DNA of 64,000 nt from Paracoccus sp. MKU1 (GCF_001447385.1 NZ_LLWQ01000064.1:161234-225233); one strand, 5' to 3'; positions 35,825 to 47,725 are shown, numbered from the stretch's first letter. The notes: generated from the letters alone by a model not told the origin. Numbers and translations are program-made.

Positions 35825-36574
35825 ATGGTCAGGACGTGGCAAGCGGTGGCGGCGGTCGTGCTGGTGCTGGCGGGTTGCGTCGCCGCGCCCCTGCCGCCGG
35901 GGATGCCCCAGCCCGGCGGCCCGGATGTCACCATCACCCCGGCCCCGGATACGCCGGCGAATGCCTCGGCATCGGCCCGCACCTTCATCTCGGTGGTCAG
36001 CCGCATGGAGCCGGCGATCGAGCGCGAGTGCCTGCAACGCCGCACCCAGCCGATCAATTGCGACTTCCAGTTCGTGGTGGATGACCGCGCGGGGCTGGAG
36101 CCGAACGCCTTCCAGACCGTCGATCCCAGCGGCCGGCCGATCATCGGCTTCACCCTGTCGCTGATCGGCGAGGCGCGGAACGCAGACGAGCTGGCCTTCG
36201 TCGTCGGGCACGAGGCCAGCCATCACATCCTGGGCCATATCAGCCGCAAGACCGGCGCCGCGACCGTGGGCGCGGTGATCCTGGGCGGGCTGGCCAGCGC
36301 CTATGGCGGCGATCCCGAATCGATTCGCACGGCGCAGGATTTCGGCGCCCAGTTCGGCGCCCGCTATTATTCCAAGGATTGGGAACTCGAGGCGGATTAC
36401 CTGGGCGCGATCATCGCGCTGAACGCCGGTTTCGACCCCGAGCACGGTGCGCTGTTTTTTGCCCGCATCCCCGATCCGGGTGATAAAATTCTGGGCACGC
36501 ACCCGTCGCGGAACGCCCGCATGGGGCAGGTGGCGCGTGCGGTGGCCGATTACCGGGCGGGCAGGGTGCGATAG
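35825..36574 (+). CDS. M48-family metalloprotease lipoprotein
   Basis: 249 residues. A lipoprotein signal ends in VLAGC (Cys18), placing the protein at a membrane facing the periplasm. The zinc site is HEASHH (HExxH, near residue 130) with the third ligand in ELEADYLG, as in BepA/LoiP-type M48 peptidases that act in outer-membrane quality control. The C-terminal THPSRNARMGQVA block is typical. The ATG at 35825 is preferred over a GTG five codons upstream. Confidence 0.92.
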   Translation: MVRTWQAVAAVVLVLAGCVAAPLPPGMPQPGGPDVTITPAPDTPANASASARTFISVVSRMEPAIERECLQRRTQPINCDFQFVVDDRAGLEPNAFQTVDPSGRPIIGFTLSLIGEARNADELAFVVGHEASHHILGHISRKTGAATVGAVILGGLASAYGGDPESIRTAQDFGAQFGARYYSKDWELEADYLGAIIALNAGFDPEHGALFFARIPDPGDKILGTHPSRNARMGQVARAVADYRAGRVR

Positions 36575-36827
36575 CCCGGCCGCTGTTGCATTGCTGCATC
36601 GCGCGATTATCCCGGAAAAGCCCGATGATTTGTCAGGGGAAAACCGCGATTGCGGCCCGCAAGCGTGCAGCCAATTCGGCACAAAAGCACAATTTGTCTG
36701 CAAACCGTGCGTCAAACTGAACGGTTCCGCCAAAAATTGCTTTCATAGGCGAGAAATTGCCGATAGTTTCCCGCATGGGTTGGGTTACGCCGCGTATTTG
36801 CCGGGCGGGTTTGCTTTAGGAGCTTTC

Positions 36828-37169
36828 ATGATCGGGGTCATTTTGTGGAGCAGTCCGGCCAAGGAGAAGGCCGTGATCTGGTGCGAGGATCATGGCGCCT
36901 TGGCCTATCTACAGGGCAAGGAAAACCTCGTCACCGCAACCGAATGGCCCGAGGCGGGCGATCTGGTCGAGCTTGAATACGAGGTGCAGGCCGGCCTGCG
37001 TCATGCCCGCTTCGTCAGCCTCGTCGCCGGCAACAGGCGGTCGGAACTGCCCGGCCTGCTGCGGGATATGGGTGAGAAATCCAAACAGCCCCGTCCCCTG
37101 CTGCGGGTGATCTCGAATCCGGACATCGAGGCGCAGGAGCGGCCGCTGAAACTGGCGGCCGCCCGCTGA
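36828..37169 (+). CDS. Small conserved hypothetical protein
   Basis: 113 residues, soluble. Begins MIGVILWSSPAKEKAVIWCE and continues with an acidic strand-rich middle (GDLVELEYEVQAGLRHARFV). No motif I can name. TTAGGAG precedes the ATG. The 253-base gap upstream is AT-richer than the surroundings and holds a loose TTGCTT-19-GATAGT promoter-like pair near 36740-36770; I see nothing else in it. Convergent with ilvN at 5 bases. Confidence 0.7.
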   Translation: MIGVILWSSPAKEKAVIWCEDHGALAYLQGKENLVTATEWPEAGDLVELEYEVQAGLRHARFVSLVAGNRRSELPGLLRDMGEKSKQPRPLLRVISNPDIEAQERPLKLAAAR

Positions 37170-37174
37170 TTCGC

Positions 37175-37735
37175 TCAGGCGCCGCGCGCCAGCGCGGCGA
37201 CGCCGGTGCGGGCCTGGTCGGACAGTCCCAGGGGGCGCATCAGCTCGGCAAAGGCGTCCAGTTTCTCGGGCGTGCCGGTGATCTCGAAGACAAAGCTTTC
37301 CAGGGTCGAATCGACCACGCTGGCGCGGAAGATCTCGGCGATCCGCAGCGCCTCGACCCGCTTGTCGCCCCGGCTCGTGACCTTGAACAGGCCCAGCTCG
37401 CGTTCGACGCAGGGACCCTCGACGGTCAGGTCGTGGACATCATGCACCGGCACGATGCGGCCAAGCTGGGCCTTGATCTGCTCGATCACCGCCGGCGTGC
37501 CGCGGGTCACGATGGTGATGCGCGAGCGGTGGCCCAGATGGTCTACCTCGGCCACGGTCAGGCTGTCGATATTGTAGCCGCGCCCGGAAAACAGCCCGAT
37601 GACCCGCGCCAGCACCCCCGGCTCGTTCTCGACCAGCACTGCGAGCGTGTGGCTTTCGATGGTCTGGGCGTTCGGATCGCGCAGGTCATAGGCCGAATGG
37701 CTGGATGCGCCCTTCTGGATGTTCAATGCCGCCAT
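37175..37735 (-). CDS. ilvN: Acetolactate synthase small (regulatory) subunit
   Basis: Regulatory subunit that confers valine feedback on acetolactate synthase. 186 residues. N-terminal ACT domain (HTLAVLVENEPGVLARVIGL, GYNIDSLTVAEVDH) and C-terminal ALS_ss domain (VHDLTVEGPCVERELGLFKV). AGGAGAAGAAC site before the ATG. Lies 14 bases behind the large-subunit gene on the same strand. Confidence 0.95.
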   Translation of the reverse strand: MAALNIQKGASSHSAYDLRDPNAQTIESHTLAVLVENEPGVLARVIGLFSGRGYNIDSLTVAEVDHLGHRSRITIVTRGTPAVIEQIKAQLGRIVPVHDVHDLTVEGPCVERELGLFKVTSRGDKRVEALRIAEIFRASVVDSTLESFVFEITGTPEKLDAFAELMRPLGLSDQARTGVAALARGA

Positions 37736-37749
37736 GTTCTTCTCCTAAA

Positions 37750-39504
<1,755 letters not shown>

Positions 39505-39520
39505 GCCCATTCTCCATCTC

Positions 39521-39552
39521 TGAACAAAAACACGGCGGGGATGCCGCCCCGC
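39521..39552 (-). terminator. Intrinsic terminator or attenuator upstream of ilvB
   Basis: On the minus strand GCGGGG (39552-39547), a 6-base loop and CCCCGC (39540-39535) form a GC stem followed within 4 bases by GTTTTTGTT (39530-39522), a proper T-run. It ends 17 bases before the ilvB start. It could end the bpt transcript or attenuate ilvBN. A 12-codon frame from TTG at 39627 to a stop at 39589 encodes Val-Ile-Phe-Leu in a row, as a leader peptide might. Confidence 0.5.
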
Positions 39553-39668
39553 AGCGTCGCGGAAAACTATGAGGGCGGCGCGGCGCGGTCAATGGCGATT
39601 GTCCAAGAAAATGACCCGTTGCCGCAAATTCTTGAAATATTCTTACCGAGACGCCGGCTTTTCGGTAA

Positions 39669-40514
39669 TCATTTCCGGTGCGAGGGCAGGCTGATGCGCG
39701 CCACCTGTTCGACGATCGGATCTATGGACAGCGGGTGGATGTCGGAGGTGTGCTGCGCCGGGTCGCCGATCGGCTGCCAGACGCCGCCCTTGTAGATCTC
39801 CAGCGCCGAGAATTTCGCCTTGTAATCCATCTTGCGGCTGCCGGGCACCCAATAGCCCAGATAGACGAAGGGCAGGCCGGCGCTGCGTGCCAGGTCGATA
39901 TGGTCCAGGATGATATGCGTGCCCAGGCTGGCGCTGTCCAGCGCCGGGTCGTAGAAGCTGTAGACGAGGCTCAGCCCGTCATCCAGCACATCGGTCAGGC
40001 AGACGGCGACCAGCCGGTCGCTGCCCGGCGGGGGCGGAATCTCGCTGCTGTCGCCCTGATGCGTGCGATATTCGATGACCCGGGTGCGGACCGGCGTCTC
40101 CTCGATCATCGCGGCGAATTCGAAGATGTCCATGTCGGCCATGCCGCCATCGGCATGGCGTTCGTCCAGATAGGCGCGGAACAGTTCATACTGCTCCTCG
40201 GTCGCCCAGGCGCTGGTGGCGAGCCGACGCAGATGCGCATTCCTGCGCGCCACCCGGCGCTGCGTGCGCGAGGGCTTGAACTCGGACACCCGGATGCGGG
40301 CCGACATGCAGGCGACGCAGCTTTCGCAACTGGGTCGGTAGAGCACGTTCTGCGAGCGGCGAAAGCCCTGCCGCGACAGGGCGTTGTTCAGCTCGTTGGC
40401 CGAATCGCCGGCCAGCGCGGTGAACAGCTTGCGCTCGGCCCGGCCATGCAGATAGGGGCAGGGCTGCGGCGCCGTCACATAGAATTGCGGTGCATGAGGC
40501 AGGCTGTGCCGCAT
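39669..40514 (-). CDS. bpt: Aspartate/glutamate leucyltransferase (bacterial N-end rule)
   Basis: Transfers Leu from Leu-tRNA to proteins with N-terminal Asp or Glu, marking them for ClpAP. 281 residues. [17 protein letters not shown] near the N-terminus, the Cys-rich [17 protein letters not shown] and the C-terminal [15 protein letters not shown] block are typical of the Bpt/ATE family. The start at 40514 begins at the family N-terminus; the long open frame upstream is unrelated. Divergent from glnE across 224 bases of GC-rich sequence in which I see no further feature. Confidence 0.94.
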   Translation of the reverse strand: MRHSLPHAPQFYVTAPQPCPYLHGRAERKLFTALAGDSANELNNALSRQGFRRSQNVLYRPSCESCVACMSARIRVSEFKPSRTQRRVARRNAHLRRLATSAWATEEQYELFRAYLDERHADGGMADMDIFEFAAMIEETPVRTRVIEYRTHQGDSSEIPPPPGSDRLVAVCLTDVLDDGLSLVYSFYDPALDSASLGTHIILDHIDLARSAGLPFVYLGYWVPGSRKMDYKAKFSALEIYKGGVWQPIGDPAQHTSDIHPLSIDPIVEQVARISLPSHRK

Positions 40515-40738
40515 CAGCCGCGCCCCCGGCTCTCGGGGTGCGGCATGCTTGCGGGCGCATGCGGTCGGGTCACTCTCATGTCGGCGCGTGTCGGCTGCGG
40601 CTTGTCTGCTGTCAATGGCTCTCGGGCTGAGCCTAGCAACAGTTGCCCTCGCCGCCAAGCGGGGAAACCGCAAGGACCGGCTGTCCCGGCCCATCTGCAC
40701 GGCATTGACGCGGCGTCGGCTGCGGCTAGGCTGCGGCC

Positions 40739-43540
40739 ATGGATTTCGCCGCCCGCATCACCCGCCTGCCCATTCCCGCCGATCCTGGCCGCGGCCTCTC
40801 TGCGCTGCAAGCGACCGGGATCGCCGATCCCCGCCTGGGCGACCTGATCCGGGGCGCTGCCGGGTGCAGCCCCTATCTGGCCGGGCTGATCGAGCGGGAA
40901 GCCGACTGGCTGCCCGAGGCGCTGGCGCAGGAGGATGTCGTCGCCCGCGAAACCGCCGGGTTCGAGACGCTTTCCGCCGACGCCCTCGGCCCGGCGCTGC
41001 GCCGGGCCAAGCGGCGGGTGGCGCTGTGGGCGGCGCTGGCCGATCTGGGCGGCGTCTGGCGGCTGGAACAGGTGACCGGCGCGCTGACCGACCTGGCCGA
41101 CCGCGCCACCGACCTGGCGCTGCGCGCCCATGTCGCGGCCGAGCAGGCACGCGGCAAGCTGCCCCCGACCGGGGCCGATGCCGCCGGCATCGTGGCGCTC
41201 GCCATGGGCAAGATGGGCGCGGGAGAGCTGAACTATTCCTCGGATATCGACCTGATCGTGCTTTACGACGACAGCGCCTATGCACCGGACGACCAGTATG
41301 ATGCCCGCGCCGCCCTGATCCGCGCCACCCGCAAGGCGGCGGCGACGATCTCGGACAATACCGACCAGGGCTATGTCTTTCGCACCGATCTGCGGTTGCG
41401 GCCCGACGCCGCGGTGACGCCGGTCTGCATCTCGATCTCGGCGGCGCTGGCCTATTACGAGGCCGAGGGCCGCACCTGGGAGCGCAGCGCCTATATCAAG
41501 GCGCGGCCCTGCGGCGGCGATCTGGCGGCGGGGGGGCGTTTCCTGCGCGAGCTGCGTCCCTTCGTCTGGCGGCGGCATCTGGATTTCGCCGCCATCCAGG
41601 ATGCGCATGACATGCGGCTGCGCATTCGCGACCACAAGGGGCTGCATGGCCGCATCGAGGTGCCCGGCCATAACATGAAGCTGGGCCAGGGCGGCATCCG
41701 CGAGATCGAGTTCTTCACCCAGACCCGCCAGCTGATCGCCGGTGGCCGCGACACCGACCTGCGCGCACGCGGCACGGTCGAGGGGCTGGCGCGGCTGGCC
41801 GAAAAGGGCTGGGTGCCGGCCGAGGTCGCCGAGGAACTGACCGCGCATTACCGCGAGCATCGCGAGATCGAACACCGCATCCAGATGGTGAACGACGCCC
41901 AGACCCATTCGCTGCCCGCCTCGGCCGAAGGTCTGGACACCATCGCCCGGATGATGGGCGAAGCCGACACCGCCGCCTGGTCGGCGCGTCTTGCCGCGCG
42001 GCTGAGCCGGGTCGAGGCGCTGACCGGGGATTTCTTCGCCCCCGGCGAGCGCCGCGCCCGCCCGAAGCTCTCGGCCGAGGCCGAGGCGATGGTGGAGCGC
42101 TGGCGCAGCTATCCCGCGCTGCGCTCGGCCCGTGGGCGCGAGGTCTTTGCCCGGATCGAGCCCGATCTGCTGACCCGCCTGACAGCCGCCGCCCATGCCG
42201 AGGAGGCGCTGGCCCGGTTCGACGCCTTCCTGGCCGGGCTGCCGGCCGGGGTGCAGCTGTTCTCGCTGTTCGAGGCTAATCCGCAGCTCATTGAGCTGAT
42301 CGCCGATATCTGCGGCACGGCGCCCGGACTTGCCGCCTATCTGGCGCGCCATCCCGAGGTGCTGGATGCGGTGCTGGCCGGCAGCTTCTTCGCGCAATGG
42401 CCGGGTGCGGCCGAGCTGCGCCGCCAGCTCGACCAGGTGCTGGAGGCGGCGCTGAACGCGCCCAATGGCGGCTATGAACAGGCGCTGGATGCGGCGCGGC
42501 GCTGGGCGCATGAGGGGCAGTTCCGCATCGGCGTCCATCACCTGCGCAGCCTGATCGGCGCCGAGGAGGCGGGCGGGCAATATGCCGATATTGCCGATAG
42601 CGCCGTGGCGGCGCTGTTCCCGATCGTGGCGGCGGAATTCGCCCGCCGGCACGGGTCGGCGCCGGGCCGGGGGGCGGTGGTGCTGGGCATGGGCTCGCTG
42701 GGGGCGCGGCAGCTCAATGCCTCGTCGGACCTGGACCTGATCGTGATCTATGACGCCGCCGGACAAGAGGCGTCCGAGGGGCCGAAGCCGCTGGCGACGC
42801 GGGCCTATTACGCGCGGCTGACCCAGGCGGTCATCACGGCGCTGTCGGCGCCGACCTCGGCCGGGCGGCTTTACGAGGTCGACATGCGGCTGCGGCCTTC
42901 GGGCCGGCAGGGCCCGGTGGCGACCTCGGTGCAGAGCTTTCGCGACTACCAGATGACCGAGGCCTGGACCTGGGAGCATCTGGCGCTGACCCGTGCCCGG
43001 GTGATCGGCACCTGCGGCAGCGAGGCCGCGGCCCTGGCCGATGAGGTCGAGGCGCTGCGGGTCGCGGTGCTGCAGACCCGCGGCTCCGATCCGCGTGTCC
43101 TGCCCGACCTGGCCGAGATGCGGGCGCGCATCTTCGCCGCCAAGGCTCCGGACGGCGCCTGGGAGGCCAAGATCGGCCGCGGCCGGTTGCAGGACATCGA
43201 ATTGCTGGCGCAATGTTTCGCGCTGCGTGCCGGCTCGCCGGCGCGGGCTGTGCAGGCGCAGCTGCGCGCCGGCTTGCGGGCCGGGCTGATCGGTCGCGAG
43301 GAGGGGGAAAGGCTGGCCTCGGCCCGGCGGTTCCTGTGGAATCTGCAATGCGCCGGCCGGCTGCTGACCGAAAAGCCGCTCGACATGGACAATCTCGGCA
43401 GGGGTGGTCAGGCCTTTCTGCTGCGCGAGACCGGCACGGCTTCGCTGGAGGATCTGGCCGCCCGGCTGGCCGAAACGGTCGCGACGGCGGGCGCCATCAT
43501 CGACGACGTGCTGGCGGGGGTCGCGGCGCAGGCGGAATAG
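40739..43540 (+). CDS. glnE: Glutamine synthetase adenylyltransferase/deadenylylase
   Basis: Bifunctional enzyme that adenylylates and deadenylylates glutamine synthetase in response to PII. 933 residues, normal length. Two nucleotidyltransferase domains are evident: [20 protein letters not shown] (residues about 152-171) and [18 protein letters not shown] (about 645-662), each with the GxxD/SDxD metal ligands, joined by a helical regulatory linker. The ribosome site is weak (TAGGCTG). It ends 15 bases from a convergent glycosyltransferase gene. Confidence 0.96.
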   Translation: MDFAARITRLPIPADPGRGLSALQATGIADPRLGDLIRGAAGCSPYLAGLIEREADWLPEALAQEDVVARETAGFETLSADALGPALRRAKRRVALWAALADLGGVWRLEQVTGALTDLADRATDLALRAHVAAEQARGKLPPTGADAAGIVALAMGKMGAGELNYSSDIDLIVLYDDSAYAPDDQYDARAALIRATRKAAATISDNTDQGYVFRTDLRLRPDAAVTPVCISISAALAYYEAEGRTWERSAYIKARPCGGDLAAGGRFLRELRPFVWRRHLDFAAIQDAHDMRLRIRDHKGLHGRIEVPGHNMKLGQGGIREIEFFTQTRQLIAGGRDTDLRARGTVEGLARLAEKGWVPAEVAEELTAHYREHREIEHRIQMVNDAQTHSLPASAEGLDTIARMMGEADTAAWSARLAARLSRVEALTGDFFAPGERRARPKLSAEAEAMVERWRSYPALRSARGREVFARIEPDLLTRLTAAAHAEEALARFDAFLAGLPAGVQLFSLFEANPQLIELIADICGTAPGLAAYLARHPEVLDAVLAGSFFAQWPGAAELRRQLDQVLEAALNAPNGGYEQALDAARRWAHEGQFRIGVHHLRSLIGAEEAGGQYADIADSAVAALFPIVAAEFARRHGSAPGRGAVVLGMGSLGARQLNASSDLDLIVIYDAAGQEASEGPKPLATRAYYARLTQAVITALSAPTSAGRLYEVDMRLRPSGRQGPVATSVQSFRDYQMTEAWTWEHLALTRARVIGTCGSEAAALADEVEALRVAVLQTRGSDPRVLPDLAEMRARIFAAKAPDGAWEAKIGRGRLQDIELLAQCFALRAGSPARAVQAQLRAGLRAGLIGREEGERLASARRFLWNLQCAGRLLTEKPLDMDNLGRGGQAFLLRETGTASLEDLAARLAETVATAGAIIDDVLAGVAAQAE

Positions 43541-43555
43541 CGACATTCCGCCGGT

Positions 43556-45664
43556 TCAGCCGATCCGGCCCAGCACCGGAACCAGCGAGGCCGGCCGGTC
43601 CTGACCTGCCGCGGGGGCGGATGCGACCATGGCCGGCCCGGCGATCATCGCCCCAGCAGGCCGATCGGGCGCTTCGCGCAGGGGAATCAGCCTGCCGGCG
43701 GTCTGGGCGGCGGGCTCGGATGTCTCGTCCAGGCTGGCCTCGAAGAGGCCGTGCTGGGTCTTGTCCCAGTAAAAGGGCTTTGCCACCACCTCATAGATCG
43801 CCTTCCACGCAGCCAGGCAGCCGAGCGGGAAATACAGGTGCAGCGTCGGCACCCAGGGCAGCAGGTGGCGATGCCGGGGCCCGCGCACCGCCCAGCAGCC
43901 GATGGCGATGTTCAGCAGTTCCGACGCGACGAACAGCGTGAACAGGATGGCGATGGCATTGCCGCCCAGCATTCCCGACAGCACGGGGCGCATCGGATGC
44001 GGCAGGCCGAGGCTGAGCAGCCAGAAGCTCCACAGCACCGGCGCCAGCAGATATTGCGAGACCGAGGCGAAAAGCTGCACCTGCAAGCCGATGAAGCGCC
44101 GCGCGCCCAGGTCGCGCCACAGCGCCGCCGGGTCGCGCATATGCACGCCCCAGGTCATGGCGAAGCCCTTGAGCCAGCGCGAGCGCTGCTTGATCCAGGG
44201 GATCAGGCGGCAATTCGCCTCCTCATGCGTGACGGTGTCGAGCATCTGCGTGCGATAGCCGCGCCGGGTCAGCCGCACCCCCAGATCGGCATCCTCGGTC
44301 ACGTTCCAGGCGTCCCAGGCGCCGACCGCTTCCAGTGCCGCGCGGCGGAAGAACAGCGTCGTCCCGCCCAGCGGCGCCACCAGGTCCAGCGCCGCCGCCC
44401 CGGCCAGCGTGGCGCGGAACCATGAGGCGTATTCGATGGTGAAGGCGCGGGCCAGCCAGTTGGTGCGCGGGTTGTAATAGTCCAACACGCCTTGCAGGCA
44501 GGCCACATCGGGCGGGGCGAAATGGAAGCCGCGCGCGACCTTGTGCAGTTGGTCGGGCTCGGGCCGATCCTCGGCGTCCCAGACCCCGATGATCGAGCCG
44601 CGGCAGAAGTTCAGCGCATAGTTCAACGCCCGCGGCTTGGTGCGGACCGGCCCGTCGGGCACCTTCACCACCCGCATCCAGCGCGGCAGCCGGGCGCTCT
44701 CCAGCGCCGCGCAGGTGAGGCGGTCGGTCTCCTCGACCACGATCAGGACGTCCATCAGCTCGCGGGGGTAGTCCAGCCGTGACAGCCGGCCGATCAGCTT
44801 CTCGGCGATGTCGGCCTCGGCGAACAGCGGCACCATGACCGAGATCACCGGCAGCGGCGCCGTCATCTCGGGGGGCGGGATCCTGCCGCGGGCCATGGCT
44901 TCCGCCTGCATGCGGTCGCGGCGGTGCCGGCGCAGGATGGCGGCAAAGGAGAGCAGTTTCAGCATGGCCGAGGCGATCAGCGTCAGCACCGCCCAGGCGG
45001 TCAGCAGCGCGATCACCGCGACCGGCGCCAGCGCCAATCCCAGCGCCGCCGCCGCGATCACGCCCACGGCGATTCGGGCGAAGCGGCGTTCATTGCGGGT
45101 GCGGCAGCTCTCCTGCGCGGGCACGCGGGCTTCCGCCTGGCGGATCAGCGCGGTGCGGCGCAGCGCCAGGATCGCCTCGCGCGCGGCGTTTGCCGAGCAG
45201 AGCAGCATCCGCACCGCGCCGAAACCGGCAGGCAGGCGGCCCTTCAGCGCCTCGAAATGTTCGGGGCGGGCGGTGGCGATGAAGGTCACGCCGCCGACCC
45301 GCCGCCAGGGCACCACGCCCTCGGCCAGGCAAAGCTGCGCGCCCATGGCATCGACCAGACGCGGATCGGGCGGCAGCGCCTTGAGGTCCAGCACGCTGCT
45401 GCGCCATTGCCGGGACAGGGCGCGAATCAGCGCCTCTTCCTGCACCCAGCCGTTGGCCAGCAGGATCTCGCCCAGCCGGGCCGCCTGCCGCTGGCGCATG
45501 ACCAGGGCCTTGAGCAGGTTGCGCGGATCGACCGCGCCGTCCTCGATCAGGATCTGGCCCAGCGGGCGCAGGTCGCGGGGTGCGATGACCGCTTCCCCGG
45601 CGGCAGGCGCCGCAGTCGGCCGCGATGCGCCCCCGAAGGGCCTGAGGAGAGCAGTGCGGGCCAT
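43556..45664 (-). CDS. GspE-N domain/GT2 membrane glycosyltransferase
   Basis: 702 residues. The first 150 residues are a type II secretion GspE N-terminal-like domain (LGQILIEDGAVDPRNLLKAL, LGEILLANGWVQEEALIRAL). Two membrane segments follow (about 215-260), then a cellulose-synthase-like GT2 domain: VPLFAEADIAEKLIGRL, VWDAEDRPEPDQL, TEDADLGVRL and QRSRWLKG (D, DxD-like, ED and QxxRW), and further membrane helices. It probably polymerises and exports a surface polysaccharide. GspE-N domains often sense cyclic di-GMP, which may control it. A perfect CtrA-type box lies 52 bases upstream. Confidence 0.88.
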   Translation of the reverse strand: MARTALLRPFGGASRPTAAPAAGEAVIAPRDLRPLGQILIEDGAVDPRNLLKALVMRQRQAARLGEILLANGWVQEEALIRALSRQWRSSVLDLKALPPDPRLVDAMGAQLCLAEGVVPWRRVGGVTFIATARPEHFEALKGRLPAGFGAVRMLLCSANAAREAILALRRTALIRQAEARVPAQESCRTRNERRFARIAVGVIAAAALGLALAPVAVIALLTAWAVLTLIASAMLKLLSFAAILRRHRRDRMQAEAMARGRIPPPEMTAPLPVISVMVPLFAEADIAEKLIGRLSRLDYPRELMDVLIVVEETDRLTCAALESARLPRWMRVVKVPDGPVRTKPRALNYALNFCRGSIIGVWDAEDRPEPDQLHKVARGFHFAPPDVACLQGVLDYYNPRTNWLARAFTIEYASWFRATLAGAAALDLVAPLGGTTLFFRRAALEAVGAWDAWNVTEDADLGVRLTRRGYRTQMLDTVTHEEANCRLIPWIKQRSRWLKGFAMTWGVHMRDPAALWRDLGARRFIGLQVQLFASVSQYLLAPVLWSFWLLSLGLPHPMRPVLSGMLGGNAIAILFTLFVASELLNIAIGCWAVRGPRHRHLLPWVPTLHLYFPLGCLAAWKAIYEVVAKPFYWDKTQHGLFEASLDETSEPAAQTAGRLIPLREAPDRPAGAMIAGPAMVASAPAAGQDRPASLVPVLGRIG

Positions 45665-45697
45665 GCGCGATTCCCGGTCTGGGTCATTCCGACCCAA

Positions 45698-45730
45698 TCT
45701 CTGGCATGCAGAGAGTTAAGAACGGGTTAA
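45698..45730 (-). promoter_or_regulatory. CtrA-type box and adjacent dyad upstream of the GT2 gene
   Basis: Read on the minus strand, TTAACCCGTTCTTAAC (45730-45715) fits the full CtrA consensus TTAA-N7-TTAAC exactly. Beside it, TCTCTG (45698-45703) and CAGAGA (45709-45714) form a 6-base dyad with a 5-base spacer. Both sit 34-66 bases upstream of the GT2 start, in the 86-base gap after carA. CtrA controls cell-cycle, motility and surface genes in Alphaproteobacteria. Confidence 0.5.
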
Positions 45731-45750
45731 TCGCGCCGGCTTCGCCGGGA

Positions 45751-46899
45751 TCAGCCGCGCCGGCCGCGCATCGCCTCGGCGAAACGCTCGAACAGATAGG
45801 CGCTGTCCTGCGGGCCGGGGCTGGCCTCGGGGTGATATTGCACCGAGAAGACCGGCTTGTCCGCCACCCGCAGCCCGCAGTTCGAGCCGTCGAACAGGCT
45901 GACATGGGTCTCGATCACGCCTTCGGGCAGGGTCTGGGCATCGACGGCGAAACCGTGGTTCATCGAGGTGATCTCGACCTTGCCGGTTTCCACGTCCTTG
46001 ACCGGATGGTTGGCACCATGATGGCCGTGGTTCATCTTGATGGTGCTGGCACCCAGCGCCAGAGCAAGCATCTGATGGCCAAGGCAAATCCCGAAGATCG
46101 GCAGGTCCTTGCCCAGCAGTTCGCGGATCATCGGCACGGCATATTCGCCGGTCGCGGCCGGATCGCCCGGGCCGTTCGACAGGAACACGCCCTCGGGGTC
46201 GTGCGCCAGCACCTCCTCGGCGGTGGCGGTGGCAGGCAGGACCGTCACCTCGGCGCCGCTGTGCGCCAGCGAGCGCAGGATGTTGCGCTTGGCGCCGTAA
46301 TCGACGGCGACGACGCGGAAGGGCTTCTTTTCCTCCGACCCGCCGAAGGTGCCGGGCCAGGACCACAGCCCCTCGTCCCAGCGATAGCTTTGCCGGCAGC
46401 TCACCTCCTTGGCGAGGTCGAGGCCGACGATGCCCTTCCAGTCGCGCGCCTTGGCGACCATGGCGGCGATGTCGAAGTTCCCCTCGGGGTCATGGGCCAG
46501 AACCACATGCGGCGAGCCCTGCTGGCGGATCGCGCGGGTCAGGCGGCGGGTATCGACGCCGCCCATGCCGATGCGGCCGCGCCGCGTCATCCACTCGACC
46601 AGATCGGCACTGGCCCGCCAGTTCGAGGGCTCGGTCGGGTCCCATTTCACCACGATGCCCGAGGCGACGGGCTCGGGTGCCTCGTCGTCCTGCTCGGTCA
46701 CGCCGGTATTGCCGATATGGGGAAAGGTGAAGGTCACGATCTGGCTGGCATAGGAGGGATCGGTCATGATCTCCTGATAGCCGGTCATCGCGGTGTTGAA
46801 GACCAGCTCGGCCACCACTTCCCCGACCGCGCCGAAGCCCTGGCCGTGGAACACGGTGCCGTCGGCAAGCGCAAGACATGCGGTCGGTTTCTGGGGCAT
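45751..46899 (-). CDS. carA: Carbamoyl-phosphate synthase small subunit
   Basis: Glutaminase subunit that supplies ammonia to CarB for arginine and pyrimidine synthesis. 382 residues, the usual length. N-terminal CPSase_sm_chain domain (DGTVFHGQGFGA, FNTAMTGYQEIMTDPSY) and a class I glutamine amidotransferase domain with catalytic Cys in FGICLGHQMLALALG and His/Glu in YHPEASPGP. The ATG has GGAGAGTGACG upstream; a GTG two codons earlier is less well placed. Divergent from yqeY. Confidence 0.97.
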   Translation of the reverse strand: MPQKPTACLALADGTVFHGQGFGAVGEVVAELVFNTAMTGYQEIMTDPSYASQIVTFTFPHIGNTGVTEQDDEAPEPVASGIVVKWDPTEPSNWRASADLVEWMTRRGRIGMGGVDTRRLTRAIRQQGSPHVVLAHDPEGNFDIAAMVAKARDWKGIVGLDLAKEVSCRQSYRWDEGLWSWPGTFGGSEEKKPFRVVAVDYGAKRNILRSLAHSGAEVTVLPATATAEEVLAHDPEGVFLSNGPGDPAATGEYAVPMIRELLGKDLPIFGICLGHQMLALALGASTIKMNHGHHGANHPVKDVETGKVEITSMNHGFAVDAQTLPEGVIETHVSLFDGSNCGLRVADKPVFSVQYHPEASPGPQDSAYLFERFAEAMRGRRG

Positions 46900-47066
46900 C
46901 GTCACTCTCCGGGTAAATCGGCGGGAACCTAGGTAAAGGGCGGGCGGGCGTCAAGGCGGGAACCGGCGCCGCGCGGAACTTTGGCGCCGGGCCGGGGTTG
47001 AGGCACGGCTTGACGGCGGGGGCGAAGCCGGGCACCACCCGGCGGAATTCATTCAGCGAGGATCAC

Positions 47067-47531
47067 ATGGGACTGCGCGAACGTATTCTGGCCGACACCA
47101 AGGAGGCGATGAAAGCCAAGGACTCGGCGCGGCTCTCGACGCTGCGGCTGATCTCGGCCGCGATCAAGGACCGCGAGATCGCTGCCCGCACTGAAGGCGG
47201 CGATGAGGCCGGGCTGGCCGAAGCCGACCTGACCGCCATTCTGTCCAAGATGGTCAAGCAGCGCCAGGAATCGGCGAAAGCCTATGAGGAGGGCGGCCGT
47301 CTGGAACTGGCCGAGCGCGAGCTGGACGAGATCAAGGTGATCCAGTCCTATCTGCCGCGCCAGCTGGACGAGGCGGAAACCCGCGCCGCCATCGACAAGG
47401 CCATCGCCGATCTGGGCGCCGAGTCGATCCGCGACATGGGCCGGGTCATGGCCGAGCTGCGCACGCGCCATGCCGGGCAGATGGATTTCGGCGCCGTCGG
47501 CCCCATGGTCAAGGACCGGCTGATGAAGTGA
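47067..47531 (+). CDS. GatB/YqeY domain protein
   Basis: 154 residues. MGLRERILADTKEAMKAKD, STLRLISAAIKDREIAAR and the C-terminal GRVMAELRTRHAGQMDFGAV define YqeY, related to the tail of the tRNA amidotransferase subunit GatB. It may bind tRNA, but its role is unknown. The gene is often found near carA, as here. GAGGATCAC precedes the ATG. Confidence 0.92.
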   Translation: MGLRERILADTKEAMKAKDSARLSTLRLISAAIKDREIAARTEGGDEAGLAEADLTAILSKMVKQRQESAKAYEEGGRLELAERELDEIKVIQSYLPRQLDEAETRAAIDKAIADLGAESIRDMGRVMAELRTRHAGQMDFGAVGPMVKDRLMK

Positions 47532-47625
47532 CCCGATTCTCTGGGACCGGGGCTGCCGCAGTCCCGCGGCGCATAGCTTTCGCAGCCAAGGACTGATACA
47601 TTTATTCTTCTGATGAGCAAAAGCT

Positions 47626-47647
47626 CGCGCACGGCGCGGGTTTCTGT
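47626..47647 (+). terminator. Weak terminator-like hairpin before the pentitol operon
   Basis: CGCGC (47626-47630) and GCGCG (47634-47638) with a 3-base loop, followed by GGTTTCTGTTT. Short stem and broken T-run, about 95 bases after yqeY. It may separate yqeY from the pentitol operon. A nearby GAGCAAAAGCTC (47615-47626) forms an alternative 4-base stem. Confidence 0.3.
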
Positions 47648-47725
47648 TTACATCCGCCCCGACTCGCCGCCAATGACGCGAGTCGAGGGCGCCGGGAGGC
47701 GGCGCGGCCATCAGGAGGACGGGCG

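Noticed and set aside
36575..36827. tRNA or small RNA gene in the AT-richer gap
   Set aside because: No cloverleaf with a TTC arm and no clear promoter-terminator pair could be traced; only a loose promoter-like pair was seen.
40514..43546. About 1010-codon minus-strand frame opposite glnE
   Set aside because: Antisense to the two nucleotidyltransferase domains of glnE and without any recognisable domain.
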